Positions 38,915-48,212 of a stretch of DNA of 64,000 bases are shown in pieces. Each line of letters opens with the position of its first letter. The first letter of the stretch is position 1. Under the pieces are notes generated by a model. It was not told the DNA's origin and made no database searches. It saw only the letters and a list, made by a program, of their open reading frames with translations. Origin of the DNA: Kovacikia minuta CCNUW1 (lineage in GTDB: Bacteria; Cyanobacteriota; Cyanobacteriia; Leptolyngbyales; Leptolyngbyaceae); contig NZ_CP083582.1 in the NCBI RefSeq assembly GCF_020091585.1, forward strand, positions 4,846,536-4,910,535. The letters are read 5' to 3'. Position numbers and translations under genes: made by a program.

Positions 38915-39064
38915 ATGTTCACTCTGAAGTTAGAGGATAAAAATGAAGAACTAATGAAGGTTGGGGATGATTTCAAAAAAAGTTACGATCGCGGCAGCAC
39001 GGCTCAGTTTGTTTGTCGATTTGTAAAGAACGGTGATAAGGGATCATTTGTCAATTGGTCTTGA
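38915..39064 (+). CDS. Candidate 49-residue small protein between chlF and rfpC
   Basis: An open frame starting MFTLKLEDKNEELMKVGDDF, charged and soluble, ending 3 bases from the rfpC stop on the opposite strand. Composition looks protein-like (many Lys, Asp and Phe), but there is only a weak AGAGAACC upstream and no known family. It lies in a 458-base spacer that also holds the chlF promoter and leader. It could be chance. Confidence 0.3.
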   Translation: MFTLKLEDKNEELMKVGDDFKKSYDRGSTAQFVCRFVKNGDKGSFVNWS

Positions 39065-39066
39065 TC

Positions 39067-39435
39067 TTACGCCAAAATATCTGCGATCTGATCGGCTAGC
39101 GTTAATGGATCGTAGGGTTTAGTAATCACCGCAGCGATTTTTAGTTGGGTAAATCGACGGCGATCGGCGGGTTGAGCTTTTGCCGTTAATAAAATCACTG
39201 GGATATGTTGGGTAATCGGATTATTTCGGAGTTGCTCAAACGTTGCCAACCCATCCATATCGGGCATCATTACATCAAGCAAAACTGCATCGGGTAGCTC
39301 CGCCGCAGCCTTTTCCAAACCTTCATAACTTGAACCTGCGGTCAGGACTTCCCAGCCCTTCGCAACCTCCAGGCAAACCTGAGTTGCTTCCCGGATATCT
39401 GGCTCATCGTCAATAATCAAAATGCGTTTAGACAT
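39067..39435 (-). CDS. rfpC: CheY-like response regulator RfpC
   Basis: A 122-residue single receiver domain: acidic pocket Asp9-Asp10-Glu11, phosphoacceptor Asp54 in LLDVMMPDMDG, Thr84 in LLTAK and Lys106 in ITKPYDP. There is no DNA-binding domain. In the far-red system the phytochrome kinase RfpA passes phosphate through RfpC to the transcription activator RfpB. Size, lack of output domain and position directly after an RfpA-like kinase support RfpC. It follows rfpA after about 256 bp and precedes chlF. A generic CheY relay cannot be excluded from sequence alone. Confidence 0.85.
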   Translation of the reverse strand: MSKRILIIDDEPDIREATQVCLEVAKGWEVLTAGSSYEGLEKAAAELPDAVLLDVMMPDMDGLATFEQLRNNPITQHIPVILLTAKAQPADRRRFTQLKIAAVITKPYDPLTLADQIADILA

Positions 39436-39691
39436 AGGGATATATAGGGAGACAGGATACTCAGAAGTAGAAGGACAACTGGGAGCAGTTGCCGATTCCT
39501 AACTCCTTGTCGTTGATTCACCTGTTGTCTATCGCCTAAAACTAAAACTCAAAGCGTAGGATTCAACCAAGAACTTAACACGATTGGAAGGAAATACAGG
39601 AACCAGAAGGCAGAAAGCAGAAGGCACAAGTTACAAATTATGGGTGAGTGTAGAGGAAACATCTTCCCGTTGCACAGGCAAAAAGTTTGAA

Positions 39692-42565
39692 TTAGGAGAA
39701 ATTTTCATGAATTAAATCAGATTCATTCCTTCCTGCCGGCTCCTGGCTGGCGGCTCCTGACTTCTCCTTTTCCCCCGGCTCAGGCTCAACCAACGGTAAG
39801 GTAAAGCAAAAGGTGCTACCTTCCCCCAATTTGCTCTCAACCCAGATCCAGCCGCCATGTTGTTGCACAATACCCCGGCAAATCGTCAACCCTAAACCGC
39901 TTCCTCCGCGGCTACGAGAATTGGAAGCATCTACCTGCTGAAAGCGATCGAAAATAGTCTCTAGCTTATCCTCTGGAATGCCCATGCCCTGATCTTTAAC
40001 GCGAAACAGAATGTAGGGCTGGGTGGGGTGGGATGCGGAAGAATTTTGAAGTTTAGGTTTTAAGTTTTGGGTTTTGAGTTTTGAGTTGGAGAATGGGCTT
40101 GCGGCTTCTACTGTTTCCATCTCCATCTCTCCCGACTCCTGACTCCCAACTCCCGACTCCTGCCGTCTGCCCTCTTCCTTCTTTTCCCGACTCCCAATCT
40201 CCGCCGACAACCAAACCGTCGAACCTGCGGTCGAAAACTTAATCGCATTACTCAACAAATTGGTAAAAGTTTGGATGATGCGATCGGGATCGACCCAGAG
40301 CGTTGCAGAGATAGTTCTTACCGACAGGTTAATTCCGGCTTTATCTGCCATTGCCCGCATTGCATCAACAGACTGAACCATCAAGTCCGTAACATTACAA
40401 CGCTTTTTCTCCATCGTAACTTTGCCAAACTTAATGCGTTCGATGTCAAGAATGTCATTGATTAACCGCACCAAACGATTGGTATTGGAGAACGCAATTT
40501 CCAACATGCGCTGGCTCTTGTCGGGGTAGCTACTCAACCACCCACTTGCCAATAGCCCCAACGTACTGCGAATTGATGTCAAGGGTGTCCGCACCTCATG
40601 ACTAACAATCGAAACGAACTCATCCTGCATCTGTTCGACAATTTGGCGATCGGTAATGTCCTTGAAGATGACCACCGCACCAACAATACCGTTTTGCTCA
40701 CGAATCGGTGTACTGACGTATTCGACCGGGAAACTAGAGCCATCCCTGCGGCGAAACAAATCCTCTGCTTTAGATTGCCGGGTGCCGTCCCGCAGAGTGT
40801 CATAAATCGGGCTTTCAGAAAGCAAATAGGGAGTGCCATCCGACCTGGAATGATTCAGCAACGTGTGCATCCACTGTCCAATTAGTTCTGCCACCTCGTA
40901 GCCCAGCATGCGAGCGGCAGCCGGGTTCGCAAAGGTAATTTTGCCCTGCAAATCTAACCCATAAATGCCCTCTCCGGCTGAGTTCAAAATCAACTCATTT
41001 TGATGGCTGAGGCGTTCCAGGGAAGCTTCCGCCTGCTGGCGTTCTAACAGAGCACGTTCCCGTTCGGCAATTTCGCGCAGCAGTTCGGCGTTGGTACGTT
41101 GCAATTCGGCAGTTCGTTCCAGCACCCGTTGTTCGAGTTGGGCATTGAGGGTTGAAATTTTGATTTCCGCCTGTTTGCGCCGTTGAATATCGCGTTTCAG
41201 ATCACTATTGAGCGCCTGAACCTGTTGATACAGGTTTGATTGGTGGATCGCTACGGCAAAATGGTTCGCGATTTCCCGTACCAATCTAATGTCCTCAGGA
41301 GTCCAGGCGTGAGCCTGCCCTCGTTTTAACTCCCGCCAGGTTTCAAAGGATTGGCGGGGGCGCAGTTGGCGAGGGTCGTCATGGTCGGGTTTGCCTGCCC
41401 AAATCCGCTCGATATCAATCTCAGCTCGAAAAACACTCAGGTATCCCAGGTGTTGTTGGCGATACTGAAGTTTGACAATTAACAGACCGCGCACCTGTGC
41501 AGAGATCAGTGAAATTGCCAGGTTTGAGGGCATCACAGCCCGGTACAGGTCAGAGATTGCCCAAACGTCTCCTTCCCCGATCGCTTCTTCCATTTCTAGC
41601 CAGGTTTGCCAGTGGGGATGTTGCTCGATCGCATGCAGTTGGAAATGTTTCTGCGTTGAGTTAGAAACGTTATTCCGGGGATTTGCCCTATCTCCTGCGG
41701 TTCGTTGCCCACGCTTCCACGACTCTGGCAAAGAGGGTTGCTCGCCAAAGGTAACCAGTTGGAGGGAATGGTGCGTCGTTTGGGGAATCAGGTAAATCCT
41801 GCCACCAATCCCTTGAAGCGCTGTGACTGTTTGCTCCAGTGCTTCCTGTAAAGGCATCTCAGGCGTAGCATGGAGGAGCGTTGTAATCCGGTTAATGGTG
41901 GCTTCCTGGGCTGCCCGCAGGCGGACCTGATTAAACAGATTGGATTGGGCGATCGCAATTGACACCTGATCGGCAATTAACTGCACCACCTGTAGTTCCT
42001 GAGCCGTAATCTGTCGGGGTTCGCCATGATGGGAAACGAGCAAGCCCCACAGCCGATCGCGGTCTAAAATCGGCACCACCAGAGAGGAACAGACCCCCAT
42101 TGCTGTAAGGTATTCTGCATGGCAAGGGTCTACCGGACGAAACCAAATATCGTTACCCGGACTTTCGTTGTCAACCTCCCCCGGCAGGGCACTAACCCCA
42201 ATTTGCTGATTTCCAACATCTACGATCGAGCGCCGTCGCACCGTCAGAAACAATTCCCGTGCTTCCGGCGGAATATCCTCCGCTGGAAAACTATGCCCCA
42301 ACAGGGAAGGTAATCGTTGCCGATCAATTGCCTCCGCAACGACCTTACCACTCTCATCCGGCTCAAACTGATAAACTTTGACCCGATCGGTCCCCAAAAA
42401 TTCTCGTACCTCTGCAACCGTCACCGTTAAAATGTCGGACAACTCCAGGGATCGCCGAATTCGATTGGTCATCCGATGCAATAGCCATTCAAATGAGTCA
42501 ACCTGTCCCGGCGATTCCAGAACTACACCATTTGAAGGCTCCAAAGGTGGGAAATCGGGTGTCAT
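39692..42565 (-). CDS. rfpA: Knotless phytochrome histidine kinase RfpA
   Basis: A 957-residue photoreceptor kinase. There is no N-terminal PAS knot domain. A GAF domain (about 28-205) holds the phytochrome DIP motif (Asp97) and a Cys148-His149 pair in DPCHAEYL that should bind a bilin. A second GAF/PHY-like domain (about 215-445), a coiled coil (450-520) and a PAS domain (520-640) follow. The kinase has His656 in SHEVRTPL, an N box near 773 and G boxes DQGMGI (858) and GGSGLGL (887). RfpA senses far-red light and starts the acclimation response. Residues 791-846, inside the ATPase domain, are repeat-coded filler in frame. It is divergent from tatC and heads the far-red set with rfpC, which makes RfpA far more likely than an unrelated phytochrome. 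Confidence 0.88.
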   Translation of the reverse strand: MTPDFPPLEPSNGVVLESPGQVDSFEWLLHRMTNRIRRSLELSDILTVTVAEVREFLGTDRVKVYQFEPDESGKVVAEAIDRQRLPSLLGHSFPAEDIPPEARELFLTVRRRSIVDVGNQQIGVSALPGEVDNESPGNDIWFRPVDPCHAEYLTAMGVCSSLVVPILDRDRLWGLLVSHHGEPRQITAQELQVVQLIADQVSIAIAQSNLFNQVRLRAAQEATINRITTLLHATPEMPLQEALEQTVTALQGIGGRIYLIPQTTHHSLQLVTFGEQPSLPESWKRGQRTAGDRANPRNNVSNSTQKHFQLHAIEQHPHWQTWLEMEEAIGEGDVWAISDLYRAVMPSNLAISLISAQVRGLLIVKLQYRQQHLGYLSVFRAEIDIERIWAGKPDHDDPRQLRPRQSFETWRELKRGQAHAWTPEDIRLVREIANHFAVAIHQSNLYQQVQALNSDLKRDIQRRKQAEIKISTLNAQLEQRVLERTAELQRTNAELLREIAERERALLERQQAEASLERLSHQNELILNSAGEGIYGLDLQGKITFANPAAARMLGYEVAELIGQWMHTLLNHSRSDGTPYLLSESPIYDTLRDGTRQSKAEDLFRRRDGSSFPVEYVSTPIREQNGIVGAVVIFKDITDRQIVEQMQDEFVSIVSHEVRTPLTSIRSTLGLLASGWLSSYPDKSQRMLEIAFSNTNRLVRLINDILDIERIKFGKVTMEKKRCNVTDLMVQSVDAMRAMADKAGINLSVRTISATLWVDPDRIIQTFTNLLSNAIKFSTAGSTVWLSAEIGSREKKEEGRRQESGVGSQESGEMEMETVEAASPFSNSKLKTQNLKPKLQNSSASHPTQPYILFRVKDQGMGIPEDKLETIFDRFQQVDASNSRSRGGSGLGLTICRGIVQQHGGWIWVESKLGEGSTFCFTLPLVEPEPGEKEKSGAASQEPAGRNESDLIHENFS
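40028..40195. repeat. Repeat-rich insertion inside the rfpA kinase domain
   Basis: GACTCCT and GTTTTGAG-type units, complementary to those in several intergenic gaps, are inserted in frame between the N box and G1 box. The encoded peptide includes SGVGSQESG and NSKLKTQN, nearly the same as in the STAND gene near 55.5 kb. Confidence 0.85.
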
Positions 42566-42874
42566 CTTGAATTAAAGAATAGTTTTACTGCTACGCCAAA
42601 GAATCGTCGCTGGTCCAAACTTATAGGGACACGCCTTCAGCATAGAAAGACTAAAGTGATGATTAAAAAAGGTTTCAACTGTTTAAGGTTTTATCAATAA
42701 AGCTTACTGGGCTGCTCATATGCCCGTCAAATTTTAACATTACTAAACTTTTTTCAATGAATTGTTAGGGTGAAGCAAGCTAACCAGGCATTTGTCCTGC
42801 TCTCGGCGCTCCTATCCCACACCCGATACAATTAGGTAGAAGTTAGTAGCAAACCTTTCGACAACAACCCAATC
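42566..42874. other. Divergent promoter region of rfpA and tatC
   Basis: About 309 bases, AT-rich near 42,660-42,770, with no open frame of note. It must hold the start signals of both genes. No clear operator was found. Confidence 0.4.
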
Positions 42875-43702
42875 ATGACCGCTCCTTCGGAACTAGAAAC
42901 TGCAACTCAGCAGGATTTGGGCATTGGCTCACCGGCGAGTACACCCCCTCCTGACTTGAGCGTGACCTCCAATTCGGCAGTGGTCGATGAGGACGATCTG
43001 ATTGATGATGTGGAAATGTCTCTGTTCGACCATTTAGAAGAACTCAGACAACGCATTTTTTATGCCTTGATTGCGATCGCAGTTGGGATTGTAGGCTGTT
43101 TCACCGTTGTTAAACAGATTGTGCAACTGCTGCAAACGCCAGCAGGTCCAGTCAAATTCCTTCAGCTTGCGCCAGGAGAATATTTCTTTGTGTCACTTAA
43201 GGTTGCGGCTTATAGTGGCATTCTGGTCGCCAGTCCGGTCATTTTGTATCAGATTATTGCTTTCGTTTTGCCAGGGTTGACCCGCCGGGAAAAGAAACTG
43301 CTGGGTCCGATCGTCTTTGGCTCCAGCTTCTTGTTTGTGGGAGGGCTGTTTTTTGCCTACATTGCGTTGATTCCTGCCGCGCTCAACTTTTTCATCTCCT
43401 ATGGCGCAGATGTGGTAGAGCAACTCTGGTCGATCGATCGCTATTTTGAATTCGTTCTGTTGCTCATGTTCAGCACTGGTCTGGCGTTTCAAATTCCGAT
43501 CATCCAGATGTTGCTAGGACTATTGGGCATTGTCTCCTCCAGGCAAATGCTTGCAGGGTGGCGCTATGTATTAATTGGTGCCGCCGTATTGGGAGCCGTG
43601 CTCACACCTTCCACCGATCCCCTCACGCAAAGTCTTCTGGGAGGTGCCGTAGTCGGGCTATACCTGGGAGGAATTGGATTGGTTAAGTTAATTGGACGGT
43701 AG
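42875..43702 (+). CDS. tatC: Sec-independent protein translocase TatC
   Basis: A 275-residue polytopic membrane protein. After an acidic N-terminal extension (to about 48) comes the TatC signature [13 protein letters not shown], followed by six membrane helices and [12 protein letters not shown] between helices. TatC recognises twin-arginine signal peptides and moves folded proteins across the thylakoid and plasma membranes. Tail and length match cyanobacterial TatC. It stands alone, facing away from rfpA; an imperfect GTAGAGACG palindrome follows the stop near 43,722. No tatA is seen nearby. Confidence 0.95.
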   Translation: MTAPSELETATQQDLGIGSPASTPPPDLSVTSNSAVVDEDDLIDDVEMSLFDHLEELRQRIFYALIAIAVGIVGCFTVVKQIVQLLQTPAGPVKFLQLAPGEYFFVSLKVAAYSGILVASPVILYQIIAFVLPGLTRREKKLLGPIVFGSSFLFVGGLFFAYIALIPAALNFFISYGADVVEQLWSIDRYFEFVLLLMFSTGLAFQIPIIQMLLGLLGIVSSRQMLAGWRYVLIGAAVLGAVLTPSTDPLTQSLLGGAVVGLYLGGIGLVKLIGR

Positions 43703-43759
43703 TCGGATGTGCGCGCCGAGTGTAGAGACGTTCCGGTGAAACGCCGCTACAGAGGTCTG

Positions 43760-45712
43760 CTACTCCCTGGGGTTTACTCCCAATACATCCCTGGAGTAGC
43801 GAATCGGTGCCAGGACAACCTGAATTCCCTGCTGCTGGCATTTTTCAGAAAGAACTTGCAACAACTTTTGCCTCTTTTCCGGGGTAAGCTCACTCACAGA
43901 TGTGCATTCCTCTGACGATTGTAGTGACGCCAGCAAGCCCTGAAATCCCAGGAAGGCAAGTTTGTAGATCATTTCTTGACTGAAAACACCGTTGAAATAC
44001 CCCCCATGCACATTGATTGAGCGCGGTAACCCTAGAAAATAGGCAAAACTCAACGACACATAATTAACAAAGTTCAGCGCAGATCTCCTCAAAGCGTAAC
44101 TTACCACCCCCTGGGGCTGGGTGCGCCTTGCAACCTGGGCTGGTTCATCTTGAAAATCAACATAATCCGTGCAATCAAAATAGGTAAACAAGTCTGAAAT
44201 AGGGGTTGTTTTCTCCGGTGGGGCGGTTTCTGGAGGCGGAGACAAATCGCGAACCTGGCTCAGTTTTTTGAGGTGTTTAATTTCACTTAGCGTTTGATGT
44301 TCCTGATCTGAAGCCCGAATTTCAAGCCAATCATAGGGAGACTCAACAAAAGTCTTTTCCTCATCCTCCTTCAGATTAATAATGCCGTAGTTCGAGTCTT
44401 TCAGGATGTGGCTGGTGCGATCGCCCTCGTTGGCAAAGCGTTTGGCAGATAAATTACCCAAACGGTAGCCGCTGGAGCGCGTTCTGCTCGGAAAGCTAAA
44501 GTAATTGGCAGCCGTAGAAGCAAGCCGTAAAGCCAAATCCCCCTCGTTACAGAATACATACGCCTCTTCACAACGACGCAGGGAGGATTTGAGAAAATTC
44601 GATCGCCCCGTCCGAATCGCTTCTGTGGGAATATCGGGGGCGACTAAAACAAGTCTTTCCAGACAAAAGACCCGCCCAATTTTGGCGGGAGGATTCTGAT
44701 TAATCGAGTTGGGATCAAATACATCAGAAAGGATTCTCAATGTATTGGTCACCACAAAACAACCCATACTGTGACCAATAAATGACAATTTAATCCGTTT
44801 AATCTGCGGTACAGTTTCCACTTCATATCGTTTTTCCAGATTAAACTTTTGCTCCCAGTTAACCTGAATACCAAACCAGTAAGCTTTTTTCTCACTTAAA
44901 CTGAGGCGATCCCACTGATCGAGATTGATGCCCATCTCTTGAAGCAGGGCATCAGGAATCTTTTCCCCTTTTACTGTTTCTAAAAACTTCACTTCATAGA
45001 CTGCCTGATCAAGCTGTCTGAGCAATTCCACCAGGTCTAGAACTGCGTAATTTGTTGCCCGATAATTATCTCGAAAATACGTCGCCAGGCGTAAAAGGAT
45101 CAGCGTCAATAGGGTGGAAAAGGCGATCGCTGCTAGAAATAAGATGGGTGTGAATAGCCAATTTAAATCATTATCTACCAATAGCAAACCAGCCGTAATT
45201 AGACTCAACACCAAACCAATTCCAAAAATTCTTACGGGCAGAATTGGCAAGGATTGGAAGGCACTTCTTAGCTTGACAAAAAAGTTTCCATCTTCAGGTA
45301 TTGCCGGATCTCCGGTCGGTTTCTCAGAGGGCCAGCGGTACCCTAAAAAGACACTTGCCTTCGCTTCACAAATGCTGTTGGCAAATTTGTGAATCTTACA
45401 GAACCGTCGCTTTGCATCTTCCTGTTGAGTGCCATATCCGTGAATCGCAATTACAACCTCAGGAGCATTGGTTTCTACAAGATACTGAGCAATATCCCGA
45501 ATCTTCTGCTTGACCGATGTCTTGGGTAGAACCGGATCATCTTCTACGTTAATGGTGGCAGTACTGTCTACGTAATATCCAAGCACCCTGCCAGTACCCG
45601 TCGAGCCATCGATAGGCGTCAGATCAAATTCGGTAATATCAACACCTGAAGAATCCTGAAAAGTCATACCTGCTGCACTTTGCTGTAGAAATACAGCCAA
45701 ATTAGCAGACAA
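43760..45712 (-). CDS. Alpha/beta hydrolase (DUF900-like) with two membrane helices
   Basis: A 650-residue protein. An oxyanion strand (VVIAIHGYGTQQ, near 87-98) and a nucleophile elbow GHSMG (near 313) show an alpha/beta-hydrolase fold of the DUF900 type. Two hydrophobic segments (about 170-215) lie between them, suggesting a membrane hairpin insertion. The C-terminal third is polar and holds LVLVAPDIPTEA, where the acid residue of the triad is expected. Substrate is unknown; a lipase or esterase is likely. It converges on tatC and is not part of an operon. Confidence 0.75.
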   Translation of the reverse strand: MSANLAVFLQQSAAGMTFQDSSGVDITEFDLTPIDGSTGTGRVLGYYVDSTATINVEDDPVLPKTSVKQKIRDIAQYLVETNAPEVVIAIHGYGTQQEDAKRRFCKIHKFANSICEAKASVFLGYRWPSEKPTGDPAIPEDGNFFVKLRSAFQSLPILPVRIFGIGLVLSLITAGLLLVDNDLNWLFTPILFLAAIAFSTLLTLILLRLATYFRDNYRATNYAVLDLVELLRQLDQAVYEVKFLETVKGEKIPDALLQEMGINLDQWDRLSLSEKKAYWFGIQVNWEQKFNLEKRYEVETVPQIKRIKLSFIGHSMGCFVVTNTLRILSDVFDPNSINQNPPAKIGRVFCLERLVLVAPDIPTEAIRTGRSNFLKSSLRRCEEAYVFCNEGDLALRLASTAANYFSFPSRTRSSGYRLGNLSAKRFANEGDRTSHILKDSNYGIINLKEDEEKTFVESPYDWLEIRASDQEHQTLSEIKHLKKLSQVRDLSPPPETAPPEKTTPISDLFTYFDCTDYVDFQDEPAQVARRTQPQGVVSYALRRSALNFVNYVSLSFAYFLGLPRSINVHGGYFNGVFSQEMIYKLAFLGFQGLLASLQSSEECTSVSELTPEKRQKLLQVLSEKCQQQGIQVVLAPIRYSRDVLGVNPRE

Positions 45713-46071
45713 CTTAACTTTAATGGGAGATTAAACAATAAAACTTAGGGATGTTATACGAATGTAACCCCCTTAAGTTTGCACGGATACACCCTATCCC
45801 AGGAAGTATTTCCTAAGAGGCATAGGAATTCTTTCTCTCCAGGCTAGAATTTGCTTTAACAATTGATCCCTTAGGAATTCTACGTAGGGTGAAGTATAAA
45901 TTATGAACGCTTGATTTCATTTAGCTGGATGATTCTACGTTTTGTTACGTGATCTCTCAATTCTCATAATTTCCTCAAAATTGCGAAATACATTAGAGAC
46001 AGAATGAACTGTCACTTTAGCGGTTCTTCTATCAATCTCGATTTAATAAATACTTTCAGCTTAAAAAACCA
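45713..46071. other. AT-rich intergenic region
   Basis: About 359 bases with the likely promoters of the divergent hydrolase and zinc-ribbon genes. An imperfect CTAAGAGGCATAGGAATTC repeat near 45,810 and 45,870 (TAGGAATTCT twice) is the only structure seen. Confidence 0.35.
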
Positions 46072-46260
46072 ATGAAAACGTGTCCTTGCTGTTCTAATAC
46101 TCTGCTGAGGCATATTCGCAGTCATCAAATCTACTGGTTTTGCCCTCACTGCTGGCAGGAAATGCCGAATTTGGATGCGATCGTCGGACTTTCCCCCCAA
46201 TACCGCTACCAATTAGAAACCTTATTCAAATCAACTGATAAATCATTGGTAGAGATATAA
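46072..46260 (+). CDS. Small zinc-ribbon protein
   Basis: A 62-residue protein with two Cys-x-x-Cys knuckles, CPCC (residues 4-7) and CPHC (25-28), spaced as in a zinc ribbon, in the context LLRHIRSHQIYWFCPHCWQEMP. The pattern is typical of a small protein conserved in cyanobacteria. It could bind nucleic acid or a protein partner; function is not known to me. The start is the first ATG. A GTAGAGACGC palindrome follows 7 bases after the stop and may end the transcript. Confidence 0.8.
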   Translation: MKTCPCCSNTLLRHIRSHQIYWFCPHCWQEMPNLDAIVGLSPQYRYQLETLFKSTDKSLVEI

Positions 46261-46267
46261 ATCCTAT

Positions 46268-46295
46268 GTAGAGACGCAATACATCGCGTCTCTAC
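46268..46295. repeat. GTAGAGACGC palindrome
   Basis: A perfect 10-bp inverted repeat with an 8-base loop. GTAGAGACG palindromes are dispersed through many cyanobacterial genomes; a degenerate relative lies near 43,722. It may also act as a terminator here between convergent genes. Confidence 0.7.
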
Positions 46296-46321
46296 GTAAA
46301 AGGATCGTCTTAATCTTTAAC

Positions 46322-47725
46322 CTATCGTTCCTTATTTACCCAATCTTCCCCCACCCGGATCGTGAGATCCGATTCCAGGTCGCCTGTAGAGTCAGCTTCA
46401 ACAGAACCAAAACCCAGACGTTGTTTAAGTTCTGCGGCACCACTCAGGTCACCTTGCTGAACAACAATTTCAGTTTGGGGTTGCCGTTCAGCCCAATCTG
46501 GCGCGATCGAAACGTTGTTAAAGCCCAACTTTACTAGATGTTGACGAAGCTGATAAGCAGCATCAGGCTTGCTAGAAGCATTTTGAATGGCGATTCTGAG
46601 GGAGGTGGTAGAAGCGGTAGGGTTGGAAGCTTCATCAACGGCAGACACATTAAAGTACTGTTGCATCACGCGATCGCGTCCCACGGGGTCCATAATCCAA
46701 TAGCTAGCCTGAAACTCTCCCGGCGCACTAAACCGCCCTGGTAGCATGACCATTTTGAAGTTTCCCTGACTGAGCTTGCGCCCTGCGCCCACTAGTGCCA
46801 GCAGTTCTTCCGTACTGAGATTCGTATCAATATATTTCTGCATTGACGAAATCAGCCCTGGCAGGCGTGGAATCACCATTGGATTGGTGAGTTGTTTAAG
46901 CAACGCCTTCATCAACATTTGTTGCCGCTGCACCCGTCCAATATCCCCATAGTCATCATGCCGGAAGCGGGCAAACTGCTCTGCCTGGTCACCGTTTAGG
47001 GTTTGCAGCCCAGGAGAAAGGTTGATCTTTAGCTTTTGAGTTTGATCGGTATAGGACATGGGTTTAGGAACGTAAACCTCAACCCCGCCCAGAAGATCCA
47101 CCAGTTCTCGAAATGCTTCTGTGCTGACCCGGACGTAGCGATCGATCTGGACGCCATTCAGGGTGTTACTAACGGTGGTCGCAGCCAGTTTGGGACCCCC
47201 TTCAACGTTGGCATCGTTAATCTTCACCACCCCAATGCCAGGAATATCAACCTGGGTGTCTCTAGGAATGGACAACAACTTAACGGAATCGTCCTGGGGG
47301 TCTAACCGCACCAGCAACATCGTATCGCTGCGTCCGTCGAAAATAGATTTAGAGTTTTGAGCCGCTCCCGGAACCCGGTCAATCCCCATGACGAGAATGT
47401 TTACAGGACGGGCGATTTGATACTGTAACCCGGTTTGCCAGAGGTCGTCGAGCGATCGTTCCTGCTTATTATTGTGGAATGCCAACCCAGTGGGTAGAGG
47501 AATCAGTAACGCCGCCGCTAACCCCAGAGTGGTTGAAGCTGCAACCAGGCTTGTCAAAATTACTCCCCGCAGTAACCATTTAATGGGTGATTGATTTTTG
47601 GGAGGAGGAGGGGCGATCGTGGGTGGAACCGAATTTTTTGAACTTGGGTTGGAACTCCCATTACGTTTTGGCTGTCCTGACCCTTTGGATGGTTGGACTT
47701 TGGAACGGCTCTCGATTTGTGTCAC
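46322..47725 (-). CDS. LytR-CpsA-Psr (LCP) family protein
   Basis: A 467-residue protein: Pro/Ser-rich cytoplasmic tail (1-48), one membrane helix (about 50-77), an LCP catalytic domain (about 105-300) with NILVMGIDR, RSDTMLLVRLDP, LSIPRDT and FARFRHDDYGDIGRVQRQQ (pyrophosphate-binding Arg and Asp), and a LytR_C domain (about 370-460). LCP enzymes link lipid-bound polysaccharides to peptidoglycan or process cell-surface glycans. In this strain that could include the SLH-binding polymer, but this is inference. It is at the edge of the repeat-rich toxin region. Confidence 0.92.
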   Translation of the reverse strand: MTQIESRSKVQPSKGSGQPKRNGSSNPSSKNSVPPTIAPPPPKNQSPIKWLLRGVILTSLVAASTTLGLAAALLIPLPTGLAFHNNKQERSLDDLWQTGLQYQIARPVNILVMGIDRVPGAAQNSKSIFDGRSDTMLLVRLDPQDDSVKLLSIPRDTQVDIPGIGVVKINDANVEGGPKLAATTVSNTLNGVQIDRYVRVSTEAFRELVDLLGGVEVYVPKPMSYTDQTQKLKINLSPGLQTLNGDQAEQFARFRHDDYGDIGRVQRQQMLMKALLKQLTNPMVIPRLPGLISSMQKYIDTNLSTEELLALVGAGRKLSQGNFKMVMLPGRFSAPGEFQASYWIMDPVGRDRVMQQYFNVSAVDEASNPTASTTSLRIAIQNASSKPDAAYQLRQHLVKLGFNNVSIAPDWAERQPQTEIVVQQGDLSGAAELKQRLGFGSVEADSTGDLESDLTIRVGEDWVNKER

Positions 47726-47886
47726 TGCCTCAACACCTCTTAACTGCGTCTAACTCAACTGCGTTTAAGCAAATACAACCCATTTGCCCCGGTTTCGGAT
47801 CAAGCTTCGGTGATTATAGCGTGAGCTTGTCAATTGCCTAGTCTACAGGTGGACAGAATTGTATCGATTTCTTTCTATCCTTCGCG

Positions 47887-48003
47887 TTAGAGATACTCAG
47901 GTTCATATTTGCTCTGCGCTTGAAACCATTCCCATGCCAGGTTGGTAATCGGTGGGGTATTGTTCACAACCGTCACAGATCACCCAGCTTCTTCAAGTTT
48001 TTG
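47887..48003 (-). pseudogene. Remnant of a UPF0175/DUF3368 toxin-antitoxin junction
   Basis: The minus strand encodes the antitoxin end (LKKLGDL, stop), then a GTG start overlapping the stop and MTVVNNTPPITNLA, the same join as in the UPF0175/DUF3368 pair at 49.7 kb. After TNLA the sequence leaves the family (WEWFQAQSKYEPEYL) and stops. So a second copy of the module is reduced to its central join. It lies just after repeat copy D, as the other modules do. Confidence 0.7.
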
Positions 48004-48084
48004 ACTACGCTTGTATAGCAGGTGATAGGTGTTATCCGATGCCACACCCCATACCCCACATTTCACTCATTCCTCCCCGCTTCA

Positions 48085-48184
48085 TCCCCCATCCCTCATC
48101 CCTCATCCTTCCTTACACCCCACCCCCTCACTTCACCCCATCACACAAGTGTCGATCTCTCTCACTCCCATTCGGGTTGGTCTT
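48085..48184. repeat. STAND-tail repeat copy D with degraded 7-mer array
   Basis: Bases 48,138-48,184 match 41 of 47 positions of the STAND gene end at 52,591-52,637. The array part (CATCCCT and CACCCC units, 48,085-48,130) is degenerate. It separates the broken vapC from the toxin-antitoxin remnant. Confidence 0.85.
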
Positions 48185-48212
48185 CAAGGTCTTGTCTGAT
48201 TGAGGTTTCTGG

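Noticed and set aside
39067-39435. Calling the receiver protein RfpB
   Set aside because: RfpB is larger and has a DNA-binding domain; this is a single receiver, so RfpC fits better.
43709-43915. Plus-strand frame after tatC
   Set aside because: It overlaps the end of the hydrolase gene on the other strand and contains a dispersed palindrome; no coding features.
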